This document shows, piece after piece, positions 52,852 to 61,402 of a DNA stretch of 64,000 nt (its first letter is position 1; each line of letters opens with the position of its first letter). Where the stretch lies: assembly GCF_001279695.1 (NCBI RefSeq), contig NZ_LGDD01000155.1, positions 40,485 through 104,484 of the forward strand, written 5' to 3'. Both the position numbers and the translations under genes were made by a program. This DNA is from Streptomyces sp. WM6378. GTDB lineage: Bacteria; Actinomycetota; Actinomycetes; Streptomycetales; Streptomycetaceae. The notes beneath the pieces were generated by a model, which had not been told where the DNA came from, did not search any database, and worked only from the letters and a program-made list of their open reading frames with translations.

Positions 52852-54051
52852 ATGAAACCTCGCAATCCGCTCAACCCGCACCGCCCGCGCCAGAATCCGG
52901 CACGGGGCCGTCCGGCCCGCAGGGGCGGGCTTTCCGCGGCCGCACTGGGCGTCGTCGCCCTGCTCATACCGCCGTTGGCACTGCTCTCCTCGGACGGGCT
53001 GCGCGCCGCCCTGGACTTCACCGCCGGCGTCCTGTCCCTGGTCTCGCTGACCGCCTCCATCGCCTGGGGCCTGCTCGCCACCGACCGGCTGCTCCTCACT
53101 CCACGTCACCGCCTCATGGCGCAGGCCGTCCACCGAGCGACCGCCGTCGCCTCGATCGGCTTCCTCCTGCTGCACGTCACCGTCAAGATCGCGCTCGGCC
53201 ATGTCGGGCTGCTCGGCGCGGTGGTTCCGTTCGGGCTCGGCATCACCGGCGCGTCCGGCCTGATCGGCTTCGGATCACTCGCCGGGATCCTGATGGTCCT
53301 CACGGCCGTCACGGGTGCGATGCGCAGCGCCTTCGCCACCCCGGGCCGCATCGCGGCACGCTGGCGCGCGGTGCACATGCTGGCCTATCCGGCCTGGTGC
53401 TTCGCCCTGGTGCACGGCCTGTACGCGGGACGCCCGCCGGCCGCCTGGGTGGTCGCGATGTACGGCCTGTCCCTGGCGGGAGTGGCGAGCGCGCTGGCCG
53501 TACGCGCGCTGCCGCGGCCGGTGAAGCGCCGGATCGCCGACCGGCTCGCCCCCTTCCGGCCGCGTCCGGAGAGCGAGCCCGCCGAACCGGCCGTACCGCC
53601 TCGGCCCTCCGTGCCGCCCTCTTATGAGGCCTATGAGACGCCGCCCTACGAGCCTTCGCACGAGACCTCTTATGAGACCTCTTATGAGACCTCTTATGAG
53701 GCGCAGCCGACGCAACCACTACGTGGTGCGCAGCCGGCGTACGACGCCCTCGAAGAGGCGCCGCGGTTCCAGGAGGCGCACGCCCTGTACGAGCCTCCGC
53801 ACGAGGCGCTGCCCCGCTATCGTCCGGCCGCCGGGCAGGAGGTCCGCGGCGATGCGGGCACGGGCATCTCGGCGGCCTACCGCGCGGTCTCCCTGGCCCC
53901 GTCGGCTCCCCCGGCCGCCCGCTGGCCGGCGCCCTCGCCGCGTGCCCCCGAGCCGCTGCCCTCCCCTGCGCCGTCCTCGCCCTATCAGCCGCCGGCCGCC
54001 GGCGAGCCCTGGCACTCCCAGCCGGGCTCCGCCTCAGGAGAACGCCCGTGA
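52852..54051 (+). CDS. Membrane protein resembling cytochrome b/ferric reductase domains, repeat-rich tail
   Basis: A 399-residue protein. Basic N-terminus, then about six membrane segments between residues 25 and 220 with conserved-looking His (HRATAVASIGFLLLHV, and RAVHMLAYPAWCFALVHG), the pattern of heme-b ferric-reductase-like domains. The second half is a Pro/Glu/Tyr/Ser-rich tail with an ETSY repeat and no fold visible. The NuoF-ferredoxin fusion starts 28 bp downstream; together they look like a membrane heme protein and its electron donor. Function inferred only. Confidence 0.72.
   Translation: MKPRNPLNPHRPRQNPARGRPARRGGLSAAALGVVALLIPPLALLSSDGLRAALDFTAGVLSLVSLTASIAWGLLATDRLLLTPRHRLMAQAVHRATAVASIGFLLLHVTVKIALGHVGLLGAVVPFGLGITGASGLIGFGSLAGILMVLTAVTGAMRSAFATPGRIAARWRAVHMLAYPAWCFALVHGLYAGRPPAAWVVAMYGLSLAGVASALAVRALPRPVKRRIADRLAPFRPRPESEPAEPAVPPRPSVPPSYEAYETPPYEPSHETSYETSYETSYEAQPTQPLRGAQPAYDALEEAPRFQEAHALYEPPHEALPRYRPAAGQEVRGDAGTGISAAYRAVSLAPSAPPAARWPAPSPRAPEPLPSPAPSSPYQPPAAGEPWHSQPGSASGERP
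53662..53697. repeat. 12-bp tandem repeat encoding ETSY
   Basis: Three perfect copies of GAGACCTCTTAT (53662-53673, 53674-53685, 53686-53697) within the tail of the membrane protein. Confidence 0.85.
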
Positions 54052-54079
54052 CGGTGCCCGCAACAGCAGGAGTACGACC

Positions 54080-55639
54080 ATGAACACCCCCCTCCCCGAT
54101 GTTCCCGAGGTCCGCGTCGTCGGCCTGCCCCATCTGACCGCGGGCTTCGATCTCGTCGAGCGCCTCGCCCTGCCGATGCACCTCAAGGTGCACGGCCCGC
54201 TGAAGCCGGTCGACGGCGAACGCCTGGCCCAACTCGCCGACGACATCGCCCTCAACGGCCGCGGCGGCGCGGGTTTCCCCTTCGGCCGCAAGCTGCGCGC
54301 GGTCGCCTCCGCCGCGATCCGGCGCGGGATACGCCCGGTCGTCGTCGTCAACGCGAGCGAGGGCGAGCCCGCCTGCCGCAAGGACACCGTCCTGGTGTGC
54401 CGGGCCCCCCATCTCGTCCTGGACGGCGCTCTGCTGGCCGCCGAGGCGCTCGGTGCCCGCACTCTGGTCGTCGCCGTGACGCGCGACTCCACGGAGGCCT
54501 CCGTGCGCGCCGCCCTCGCCGAGCGGGGCCTCGCCGACAAGCGCAGCTCCCCCCTGCGCGCCCGCGTGGTCCGCACCCCCGAGCGCATGGTGTCCGGCGA
54601 GGCCTCCGCGGTGATCCGGGCCGTGGACGGCGGCCCCGCCCTGCCGCCGGGCCGCCGCGAGCGGGCCGCCGAATCGGGCGTGGGCGGCGCCCCGACGCTG
54701 CTGTCCAACGCGGAGACGTACGCCCAGCTCGCAGTGGCCGCGCGGCTCGGCCCGCGCCGCTTCTGCAACACCGGGGAGCCGACCGAGCCCGGCACCGTGC
54801 TGCTCACGCTGTCCGGGGCGGTCGCCCGCCCGATGGTCGTCGAGGTCCCCACCGGGGTGCCACTGCGCTACGTGCTCCAGCTGGCCGGGGCGCCCTCAGC
54901 GCCCCAGGGCGTGCTGACCGGCGGCTATCACGGCAGCTGGCTGAACTCGGTGGCCGCCCATGACGCGGCCGTCTCGCGGGCCTCGCTCTCGGCGCTCGGC
55001 GGCGCCCTGGGGGCGGGTGCGATCCTGCCGATCGGCGCGGAGACCTGCGCGCTCGGCGAGGCGCTGCGGGTCGCCAACTGGCTGGCGGCCGAGACGGCCG
55101 GCCAGTGCGGCCCGTGCAGGCTGGGCCTGCCGGCCGCCGCGGGAGGGCTCGCCGATGTCCTGAACGGCGGCGGCCCGGCCGCCCTGGAGGCGCTGCGCGA
55201 GGTGACGGGGGCGGTGAAGGGCCGCGGTGCCTGCAAGCATCCGGACGGCTCGGCCCGCTTCCTGGCCTCGACGCTGGCGGCGTTCACCGACGACCTCGCG
55301 GCCCATGTGCTGGCCGGGGGCTGCGGCCGGCCGACCGTGGGCGTGCTGCCGCTGCCCTCGCCCGGCTACCAGGAGGAGGGCGTGCCGAGCGGTGAGAAGG
55401 TGCTGGTCGACTGGACGCTGTGCGAGGGCCACGGGCTCTGCGCGGACATCGTGCCGGAGCTGATCAGGCTCGGCCCCGACGGCTACCCGCTCGTCGCCGA
55501 CGCCACTGTGCCGATGCACCTGCGGGGGCGCGCCCAGCGGGCCGTGCGCCGCTGCCCGGCGCTCGCGCTCCGGATCGAGCAGGCCCCGGCCGCGCTTCCC
55601 CAGATCCCCCGCAAAGCCCTGGGCAGCGGCCGGAGTTGA
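54080..55639 (+). CDS. NuoF-like flavin/Fe-S protein fused to a ferredoxin domain
   Basis: A 519-residue protein. Residues 1-420 resemble the 51-kDa NADH dehydrogenase subunit: GRGGAGFPFGRK and NASEGEPAC (FMN and NADH site), an SLBB region, then a CGPCRLG ... ACKHP Fe-S pocket. The last about 80 residues are a small ferredoxin: LCEGHGLCADIVPEL and RCPALALRIE, the C-X5-C...CP pattern of [3Fe-4S] ferredoxins. It probably moves electrons from NAD(P)H through FMN and Fe-S to the membrane protein encoded upstream. Not part of a nuo operon. ATG 54080 follows CAGGAG. Confidence 0.82.
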   Translation: MNTPLPDVPEVRVVGLPHLTAGFDLVERLALPMHLKVHGPLKPVDGERLAQLADDIALNGRGGAGFPFGRKLRAVASAAIRRGIRPVVVVNASEGEPACRKDTVLVCRAPHLVLDGALLAAEALGARTLVVAVTRDSTEASVRAALAERGLADKRSSPLRARVVRTPERMVSGEASAVIRAVDGGPALPPGRRERAAESGVGGAPTLLSNAETYAQLAVAARLGPRRFCNTGEPTEPGTVLLTLSGAVARPMVVEVPTGVPLRYVLQLAGAPSAPQGVLTGGYHGSWLNSVAAHDAAVSRASLSALGGALGAGAILPIGAETCALGEALRVANWLAAETAGQCGPCRLGLPAAAGGLADVLNGGGPAALEALREVTGAVKGRGACKHPDGSARFLASTLAAFTDDLAAHVLAGGCGRPTVGVLPLPSPGYQEEGVPSGEKVLVDWTLCEGHGLCADIVPELIRLGPDGYPLVADATVPMHLRGRAQRAVRRCPALALRIEQAPAALPQIPRKALGSGRS

Positions 55640-55645
55640 CCGTTT

Positions 55646-55688
55646 CTGATCGTTACGGCGCCCTTAGAGGGGGCGCCGTAACGATCAG
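55646..55688 (+). terminator. Terminator after the NuoF-like gene
   Basis: A perfect 18-bp stem (55646-55663 with 55671-55688), 7-nt loop, 6 bp after the stop codon. Confidence 0.8.
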
Positions 55689-55702
55689 AGAGGGAGCACA
55701 AC

Positions 55703-55741
55703 AAGAAGGCGGGCCATCCGAATCGGATGGCCCGCCTTCTT
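55703..55741. terminator. Bidirectional terminator between NuoF-like gene and tRNA-Ala
   Basis: A perfect 18-bp stem with 3-nt loop AAT, flanked by A-rich and T-rich ends. It lies 5 nt past the 3' end of the minus-strand tRNA. Confidence 0.8.
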
Positions 55742-55746
55742 CACTG

Positions 55747-55819
55747 TGGAGCTAAGGAGAATTGAACTCCTGACCTCCTGCATGCCATGCAGGCGCTCTA
55801 CCAACTGAGCTATAGCCCC
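55747..55819 (-). tRNA. tRNA-Ala (anticodon GGC)
   Basis: 73 nt on the minus strand: GGGGCTA acceptor arm, TAGCTCAGTTGGTAGAGC D-arm, anticodon arm CCTGC ATGGCAT GCAGG with anticodon GGC, and GGAGTTCAATTCTCC T-arm, ending in A. CCA is not encoded. Identical to the copy at 57414. Confidence 0.97.
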
Positions 55820-55936
55820 TTGTTTTCCCGCCGCCCGGTTTCCCGCGGCGACATCGAGAACATTACACGGTCCCCCCGGTGCTTCACCAAATCGGTTTCC
55901 GTTCTGTACGGAGAAGGGCGATAACGTCGGTCTTCG

Positions 55937-56883
55937 TGACCGTGAAGGTACTCGCGCACACCGCTGCCCGCTTCCCCTCCGCCCGCCGTCCGTGCCGCTC
56001 GCCGCGGCCGTCCGCCTGGTCTCCTTCGCGGCGTTCTGGGCTGCTCAGCGAGCCGCCGGGGTTTCGATGATCGACCTGATGGTCTACCGGGCGGAGGGCC
56101 CGACCGTACGGGCCGGAGCCGACCTCTATGCGATGCGCGCGACCGAGGCCCGGCTGCCCACCACCTACTCGCCGTTCGCGGCGCCGGCGTTCACCCCGCT
56201 CACCCTGCTGGGCGTCCCGGCGCTGCGGGCCCCGGCAACCGCCGCAAGCCTGGGACTGCTGATCACCGCCGTCGTACGGATGAGGAACGGCGCCGGGAAC
56301 TTTCCGCTCGGCATGACCATCAAGGCCGCCGCGGTGTTCTGCGCGGCCACGGCGACGGCCGCCGCGGCGCTCCCGCACGACTCACTGCGCTTCTGGACAT
56401 CGATGGTGTTCGAGACCGGCCGGGTCGGTCATGCCGAGGACACCGCCGACCAGTCGCTGCGCGGGGTGCTGGCCCGGCTGTTCCACACCGGCGTCCCCGG
56501 CCCGTGGTGGGCGGCGGCTGCGGCCCTCACCGCGGCGCTTGGCCTGGCCGTCGCCGTATGCGCCGAACTGCTTGGGGAGCGCGCCTGGGCGGCCATGGCC
56601 TGCGCGGTCACGGCGCTGCTCGTGAGCCCCGTCTCCTGGTCGCACCACTGGGTGTGGTGCGTGCCGGTGGTGGTGCTTGCTCTCAGTTGAAGGCTCGCGC
56701 TGGGCGCTGCTCGGCACCCTCTTCTGCTCGTACGCGCTGTGGTGGGTCCCGCACGGCACGGGCCGGCCCGAACTCGCCCAGAGCGGCGGCCAGATGGCGC
56801 TCTCGGCGCTCTATCCGCCGGCCGGGACGTGCTTCCTCGTCCTGGCGACGCTCAGGCCGTGGCGAAGGAGTAGAACCGCTTGA
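55937..56883 (+). pseudogene. Decayed GT87/DUF2029-type membrane mannosyltransferase gene
   Basis: Three pieces in different frames read as one membrane protein. VTVKVLAHTAARFPSARR is at 55937-55990. Then PLAAAVRLVSFAAFWAAQ through DLMVYRAEG, TYSPFAAPAFTPLTLLGVPA and SPVSWSHHWVW runs to a stop at 56688-56690. LFCSYALWWVPHGTG continues in a third frame to 56883. The motifs are those of polyprenol-dependent mannosyltransferases (DUF2029). Two frameshifts and a combined length of about 315 instead of 400 or more residues indicate decay. The 3' end overlaps the next gene on the other strand. Confidence 0.7.
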
Positions 56884-57085
56884 GCGTGCAGTGCGCCTCA
56901 AGGAGGCGGCCGTAGATCGGCTCCCCTTCGAGTTCCCGATACGTCTCGATCGGGTCGCCCTTTATGATCAGCGCCCGGGCGCATTCCTCGCACCAGTACT
57001 GATAGTCGGTGTTGACCGGATCCATGTCCCTGACGATGGGCGTACCGCTGCCGCACCAGTCGCATTTCCGCCTGTGTGCACCCAT
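56852..57085 (-). CDS. Small zinc-ribbon-like protein
   Basis: A 77-residue protein with two Cys pairs (KCDWCGSGTPI and YWCEECARALI), the spacing of a zinc ribbon. ATG 57085 follows TGGAGC. It starts 2 nt after the stop of another small zinc-ribbon gene, so they form an operon. Function unknown. Confidence 0.7.
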   Translation of the reverse strand: MGAHRRKCDWCGSGTPIVRDMDPVNTDYQYWCEECARALIIKGDPIETYRELEGEPIYGRLLEAHCTLKRFYSFATA

Positions 57086-57087
57086 GT

Positions 57088-57258
57088 TCAGCTCCAGCTG
57101 TGGCCGCAGGCCGTGCACACGTAGGACACCCCGCCGTTGTCGCCGAGCATCTGCGCGACGTGGGAGGAGCCACAGGAGGGACAGCTCAGGCGGGCGCCGG
57201 GTGACGCGGCTTCGGGCCCGCCGGGCGGTTCCGGGAATTCTTCGCGACTCGCGGGCAT
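57088..57258 (-). CDS. Small zinc-ribbon protein
   Basis: A 56-residue protein with CPSCGSSHVAQ and YVCTACGHSW, a classic C-X2-C...C-X2-C zinc ribbon like those of transcription-related proteins. ATG 57258 has GGAGGG 8 nt upstream; an in-frame ATG at 57315 with a closer GAGG would add 19 low-complexity residues. Operon with the gene at 56852. Confidence 0.65.
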   Translation of the reverse strand: MPASREEFPEPPGGPEAASPGARLSCPSCGSSHVAQMLGDNGGVSYVCTACGHSWS

Positions 57259-57378
57259 CGCGCACTCCCTCCCGTTCGGTCCGTCGTCCCCCTCCGGCCG
57301 TCCCGATTCTGCCATGTCCTCGCAAGGGGGTCAGTGCTGTCGCCGTACGAGACCGGCCACCGGGGGTGGACAACAAGA

Positions 57379-57407
57379 AGATCCCGCCCCCACGAGGGGA
57401 CGGGATC
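57379..57407 (-). terminator. Terminator after the second tRNA-Ala
   Basis: GATCCCG...CGGGATC outer stem with CCCC/GGGG inner stem, lying 7 nt past the tRNA 3' end on the minus strand. Confidence 0.65.
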
Positions 57408-57413
57408 CGATTG

Positions 57414-57486
57414 TGGAGCTAAGGAGAATTGAACTCCTGACCTCCTGCATGCCATGCAGGCGCTCTACCAACTGAGCTATAGCCCC
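57414..57486 (-). tRNA. tRNA-Ala (anticodon GGC), second copy
   Basis: 73 nt identical to the gene at 55747-55819, same strand, 1,667 bp away. Complete cloverleaf with anticodon GGC, CCA not encoded. Confidence 0.97.
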
Positions 57487-57598
57487 GCTGTTCGCCTTGT
57501 TTCCGCTTCTTCGGCGGTCCCGCGCTGCGAACAAGAAGAACTCTAGCCTGTGACCTGCCGGAAAGTGAAATCCGGCCGTCACCGCCCCTGAGCAGCGG

Positions 57599-58255
57599 TT
57601 AGTCGTCGTCGCCGAGGACCGGCTCAGGCAGCGTTCCGGCGTTGTGCTCAAGCAGGCGCCAGCCGCGCGCGCCCTCACCGAGGACGGACCAGCAGCAGTT
57701 GGTGAGGCCGCCAAGGCCCTCCCAGTGGTGCGCCTCCAGGCCGAGGAGCCGGCCGATGGTGGTGCGGATGGTGCCGCCGTGGCTGACGACGACGAGGGTG
57801 CCGCCGTCGGGCAGCTTGTCGGCATGGCGCAGCACGACCGGGGCGGCCCGGTCGGCGACCTCGGTCTCCAGTTCGCCGCCGCCCCGGCGCACCGGCTCGC
57901 CGCGCTTCCACGCCGCGTACTGCTCGCCGTACTGGCCGACGATCTCCTCGTGCGTGAGCCCCTGCCAGGCGCCCGCGTACGTCTCGCGCAGGGCCGAGTC
58001 GTGCTCGACCGGCAGGCCGGTCACGGCCGCCAGCTCGGCGGCTGTGGCGGCGGCCCGCTGAAGGTCGGAGGCGACGATCGCGTCCGGCTTCAGGGCGGCC
58101 AGCAGGCGCGCGGCCCGGTGTGCCTGGCCGATGCCGGTCTCGGTCAGCTCGATGTCCGTGGAGCCCTGGAAGCGGCGCTCCAGGTTCCAGGCCGTCTGGC
58201 CGTGCCGCCACAGGACTATCCGGCGGCCCCGGCCGCCCTTGGTGGTGCCGTTCAG
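57599..58255 (-). CDS. Histidine phosphatase (phosphoglycerate-mutase-like), apparent CTG start
   Basis: A 218-residue protein with the catalytic RHG motif (IVLWRHGQTAWNLERR), SDLQRAAATA, the acid region RETYAGAWQG and the second His in VVVSHGGTIR. The domain is complete only if translation begins at CTG 58255, overlapping the rsfS stop as CTGA: the frame has a stop three codons further up and no ATG, GTG or TTG before the RHG motif. The first ordinary start, GTG/ATG-type at 58024, would delete the catalytic His. Substrate unknown. Confidence 0.8.
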   Translation of the reverse strand: MNGTTKGGRGRRIVLWRHGQTAWNLERRFQGSTDIELTETGIGQAHRAARLLAALKPDAIVASDLQRAAATAAELAAVTGLPVEHDSALRETYAGAWQGLTHEEIVGQYGEQYAAWKRGEPVRRGGGELETEVADRAAPVVLRHADKLPDGGTLVVVSHGGTIRTTIGRLLGLEAHHWEGLGGLTNCCWSVLGEGARGWRLLEHNAGTLPEPVLGDDD

Positions 58256-58689
58256 CTCAGCTCACCGTCCGCTTCGTCGGCGCCGGTCAGCGCGGCGTGC
58301 TCGGCGGCCTTGCCACGCGTCTTCATGGCGTCGTCCGGCAGCGGCAGCTCGGGACAGTCCTTCCACAGCCGCTCCAGGGCGTAGAAGACGCGCTCCTCGC
58401 TGTGCTGGACGTGCACGACGATGTCGACGTAGTCGAGCAGGATCCAGCGGGCGTCGCGGTCGCCCTCGCGGCGCACCGGCTTGGCGCCGAGCTCCTTGTT
58501 GAGCCGCTCCTCGATCTCGTCGACGATCGACTTGACCTGGCGGTCGTTGGGCGCGGAGGCGAGCAGGAAGGCGTCGGTGATCGACAGCACATCGCTGACG
58601 TCGTACGCGATGATGTCGTGCGCGAGCCGGTCGGCGGCCGCCTGAGCGGCGGCGGTGATGAGCTCGATGGAACGGTCCGTGGCGGTCAC
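58252..58689 (-). CDS. rsfS: Ribosome silencing factor
   Basis: A 145-residue RsfS/YbeB protein: DRSIELITAAAQAAADRLAH, YDVSDVLSITDAFLLASAPN and WILLDYVDIVVHVQ. It binds ribosomal protein L14 and keeps subunits apart when nutrients are low. GTG 58689 is preferred (MTATDRSIEL) over upstream in-frame starts. Sits between an LCP-like gene and the phosphatase, the usual actinobacterial order near nadD. Confidence 0.94.
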   Translation of the reverse strand: MTATDRSIELITAAAQAAADRLAHDIIAYDVSDVLSITDAFLLASAPNDRQVKSIVDEIEERLNKELGAKPVRREGDRDARWILLDYVDIVVHVQHSEERVFYALERLWKDCPELPLPDDAMKTRGKAAEHAALTGADEADGELS

Positions 58690-58781
58690 AAGCAGGCTTT
58701 CGTCGGCGGTCAGATCCAATCGGATCGATTTCCAGGATCTCACGGACCGCCGACAGCCCCGAAAGGATTACTCCGGGCACC

Positions 58782-60458
58782 TCACTGTGGCGCCTTGTAG
58801 TCCTTTCCGATGACGACCGACACGTCGGCGTTGGCGGCCGCCTTGCCCTGTTTGACCGCGCTGTCCGGCAGCCCGAGGGTCTTGGCGACCTCGACGGCCT
58901 TCGCTTTCTGCGCCCCGTCCGCGTACAGGACCTGCGAAGTGGCCTCGGTACCGGAGCTTCCGGCGTCGACGAACGCATAGCCGCCGTTGATCAGGGCGAC
59001 CCGTGCGGCCTCGGCCGCCTTGGAGTTTCCGCTGGCGTTCTTGACGCCGACCCGCACCGCGGAGCCCTGGTCGGACCCGCCGCCGAGCTGACCGCCCAGG
59101 ACGTCCTTGACCACGCTGTCGCCGGCCTGCTGGCTGAGCGTGCCGTCGGGCTGCACGGGCAGCACCGCCGTCTTGTACGCGCCGATCTTGGCGTGCTCGG
59201 CGAGCTTGGCGAGGGAGGCACCGAGGTCGCTCTCGGGCAGCGAGGGGTCGAGGATCTGCGCGAGCGTCTGGACGGTGACGGTGGCGGCCTTGGGGTCGTC
59301 GGAGATCTTGCGCAGCACCCCGTACATCACCGCGCCGAACCGCTGGAGCTGCTTGGTCTCGGCCTCGCCGGGGCCTCGATAGGTGGCGTAGGCGACGGCC
59401 ATCTGGCCGGTGAGCGTCTGGTCGTCGCCCTTCTTCACCAGCGGGTCGCCGCCCTGCTTGGCCCCGGGAACGTCCGCATCCGTAGTGATGTCGATGTTCC
59501 CGACGAGGTCGACGAGGTTTTCCAGGTACGGGGTGTCCAGGCGCCAGGTGCCGGTGATCTTGGTGCCGAGGAGGGTGGAGAGCGAATCCCGGGTGCCCTG
59601 CGAGCCGTCCGCGTCCACCGACTTGCCCAGGGTGGTGCGGCTGCCGTCGTCATTGGAGACGGCGAGCGAGTTGGGCAGCAGCACCGTAGTGCCCTGTTTG
59701 GTGGTCACGTTGTTGACGAGGAGCGCCGTGGAGGTGCCGCCCGCCTTGGTGTTGTGCAGATGCACCACGATCACGTCGCGCTTCTGCGGCCCGGCCGTGG
59801 TGGCGCCGCCGTTCTTCTTGTCCGAGGACGACGAGAGCCCGGGCAGCTTGCCGGCGAACCACAGGTAGCCGACACCGCCCACCGCCACCAGAGCCAGCGC
59901 CACGACGAGCGCCACGACGCGGTTGCGGCCGCGCCGCTTGGCCTCCTCGCGGCGTTCGCTGCGGCTTTCGGTGAACTTCAGCCAGTCGATGACGTCTTCG
60001 GAGTCCTCGTCGGGCTCCTCGATGAACGAGAACTGCTCGGTGCGGTAGTCGCGTTCGCCGCCGTCGCCGTGCTCGTCCCGCCGCTGCTGGGGCAGCACGG
60101 GCGCGCCCTGCGCCTCCCGTGTCGGCTCCTGCGCGGGAGGCGCCTGGACGGGCGGCCGCTGCGCGGTGCCGTAGTCGCGCCCGTAGCTCTGCTGCGGAAA
60201 CTGCGCGGGCTGCTGCTGGGGGAACTGCTGGGTCTGCTGCGGCTGTTGCTGCGCGTACGGGTCGTACGTCGACTGCTGCGGAACGTACGTCTGGTCGTAG
60301 CCGTACCCCTGCTGTTGCTGCTGGGGGTCTTGGGGCTGCGCATAGGGGTCGTACGCCTGCTGCTGCGGCTGGACCTGCTGGTACACCGGCCGGCCGTACT
60401 CGTCGTACCCGACCAATTGCACCTGGGGTGCGTACGGGTCGTACTGGCGGTCGTTCAC
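58782..60458 (-). CDS. LCP/LytR-C-domain membrane protein with divergent active site
   Basis: A 558-residue protein: Gln/Tyr/Pro-rich cytoplasmic part (1-140), one membrane helix (VVALVVALALVAVGGVGYLWF), an LCP-like domain (about 230-430) and a C-terminal LytR_C domain (VRVGVKNASGNSKAAEAA). In catalytic LCP enzymes, which attach polymers to peptidoglycan, the first block carries Arg and Asp (RSDTMML-like) and a second reads IPRD; here they read VHLHNTKAGGTSTALLV and LLPNSL, so the acidic and basic residues seem lost. GTG 60458 follows GAGAAGG. Confidence 0.82.
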   Translation of the reverse strand: MNDRQYDPYAPQVQLVGYDEYGRPVYQQVQPQQQAYDPYAQPQDPQQQQQGYGYDQTYVPQQSTYDPYAQQQPQQTQQFPQQQPAQFPQQSYGRDYGTAQRPPVQAPPAQEPTREAQGAPVLPQQRRDEHGDGGERDYRTEQFSFIEEPDEDSEDVIDWLKFTESRSERREEAKRRGRNRVVALVVALALVAVGGVGYLWFAGKLPGLSSSSDKKNGGATTAGPQKRDVIVVHLHNTKAGGTSTALLVNNVTTKQGTTVLLPNSLAVSNDDGSRTTLGKSVDADGSQGTRDSLSTLLGTKITGTWRLDTPYLENLVDLVGNIDITTDADVPGAKQGGDPLVKKGDDQTLTGQMAVAYATYRGPGEAETKQLQRFGAVMYGVLRKISDDPKAATVTVQTLAQILDPSLPESDLGASLAKLAEHAKIGAYKTAVLPVQPDGTLSQQAGDSVVKDVLGGQLGGGSDQGSAVRVGVKNASGNSKAAEAARVALINGGYAFVDAGSSGTEATSQVLYADGAQKAKAVEVAKTLGLPDSAVKQGKAAANADVSVVIGKDYKAPQ

Positions 60459-60504
60459 CGGTGGCCTTCTCTCACTCGCCGACGTACAGGCGGTACAGCT
60501 GGAC

Positions 60505-61122
60505 TCACTCGCCGCGATACAGCTGGCGCTTGTCGATGTAGCGGACCACACCGTCGGGAACCAGATACCAGACGGGGTCGCCCTGCGCGACTCTCGCCCG
60601 GCAATCGGTCGAGGAGATCGCCAGCGCGGGCACCTCCACCAGGGAGACCCCGCCCTCGGGCAGCCCGTCGTCCGTCAGCACGTGGCCGGGCCGGGTCACG
60701 CCGATGAAGTGGGCCAGCGAGAACAGCTCCTCGGCGTCCCGCCAGGTGAGGATCTGACCGAGCGCGTCGGCGCCGGTGATGAAGAAGAGGTCCGCGTCGC
60801 TGTTGCGGTCGCGCAGATCCCGCAGCGTGTCGATGGTGTACGTCGCCCCGCCGCGGTCGATGTCGATGCGGCTGACCGAGAACTGCGGGTTGGACGCGGT
60901 GGCGATGACCGTCATCAGATAGCGGTCCTCGGCCGGGGAGACCAGCTTGTGGCTCTTCTGCCACGGCTGCCCGGTCGGTACGAAGACGACCTCGTCCAGA
61001 TGGAACTGCGAGGCCACCTCACTGGCGGCCACGAGGTGTCCGTGATGGATCGGGTCAAACGTTCCGCCCATCACGCCGATGCGTCGCTTCACCGGACCGG
61101 TAGGCACTTCCTGCTCTCCCAT
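60505..61122 (-). CDS. nadD: Nicotinate-nucleotide adenylyltransferase
   Basis: A 205-residue nucleotidyltransferase: [18 protein letters not shown] (HxGH motif), [12 protein letters not shown] and [10 protein letters not shown] near the C-terminus. It converts nicotinate mononucleotide to deamido-NAD. Lies upstream of the LCP-like gene and rsfS on the same strand, the common actinobacterial order. Confidence 0.96.
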   Translation of the reverse strand: MGEQEVPTGPVKRRIGVMGGTFDPIHHGHLVAASEVASQFHLDEVVFVPTGQPWQKSHKLVSPAEDRYLMTVIATASNPQFSVSRIDIDRGGATYTIDTLRDLRDRNSDADLFFITGADALGQILTWRDAEELFSLAHFIGVTRPGHVLTDDGLPEGGVSLVEVPALAISSTDCRARVAQGDPVWYLVPDGVVRYIDKRQLYRGE

Positions 61123-61159
61123 GCGTGCAGAGCCTACTGGCCCGGCTTTCGGCCCCGAC

Positions 61160-61321
61160 TCAGCGGTCGCGGTTGAAGCGGGTGGTGATCCAGAGCAGGA
61201 GGAGCAGGGCGAACAGCGCGCCGCCGCCCGTCATCCAGGGCTGCAGGCTTTCGTGGTTGCCACCGTGCTCGGCGCCTTCGGCGAGCGTGACCAGGTTGGC
61301 GGCGGTGCTGTGGAGGCTCAT
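61160..61321 (-). CDS. 53-residue single-span membrane protein
   Basis: A 53-codon ORF with soluble N-terminus ([20 protein letters not shown]) and a C-terminal hydrophobic helix ([13 protein letters not shown]) ending TTRFNRDR. Only GAAG precedes the ATG. It lies just upstream of nadD. Codon use and the bipartite structure look genuine. No function recognised. Confidence 0.6.
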   Translation of the reverse strand: MSLHSTAANLVTLAEGAEHGGNHESLQPWMTGGGALFALLLLLWITTRFNRDR

Positions 61322-61402
61322 CTTCGGCAGGACCTATCCGGGAGTCGGGGCGGAGACTTCGCCCACATCGTATGCGGGCGGTCCGGGCACGCTCACGCCG
61401 AC

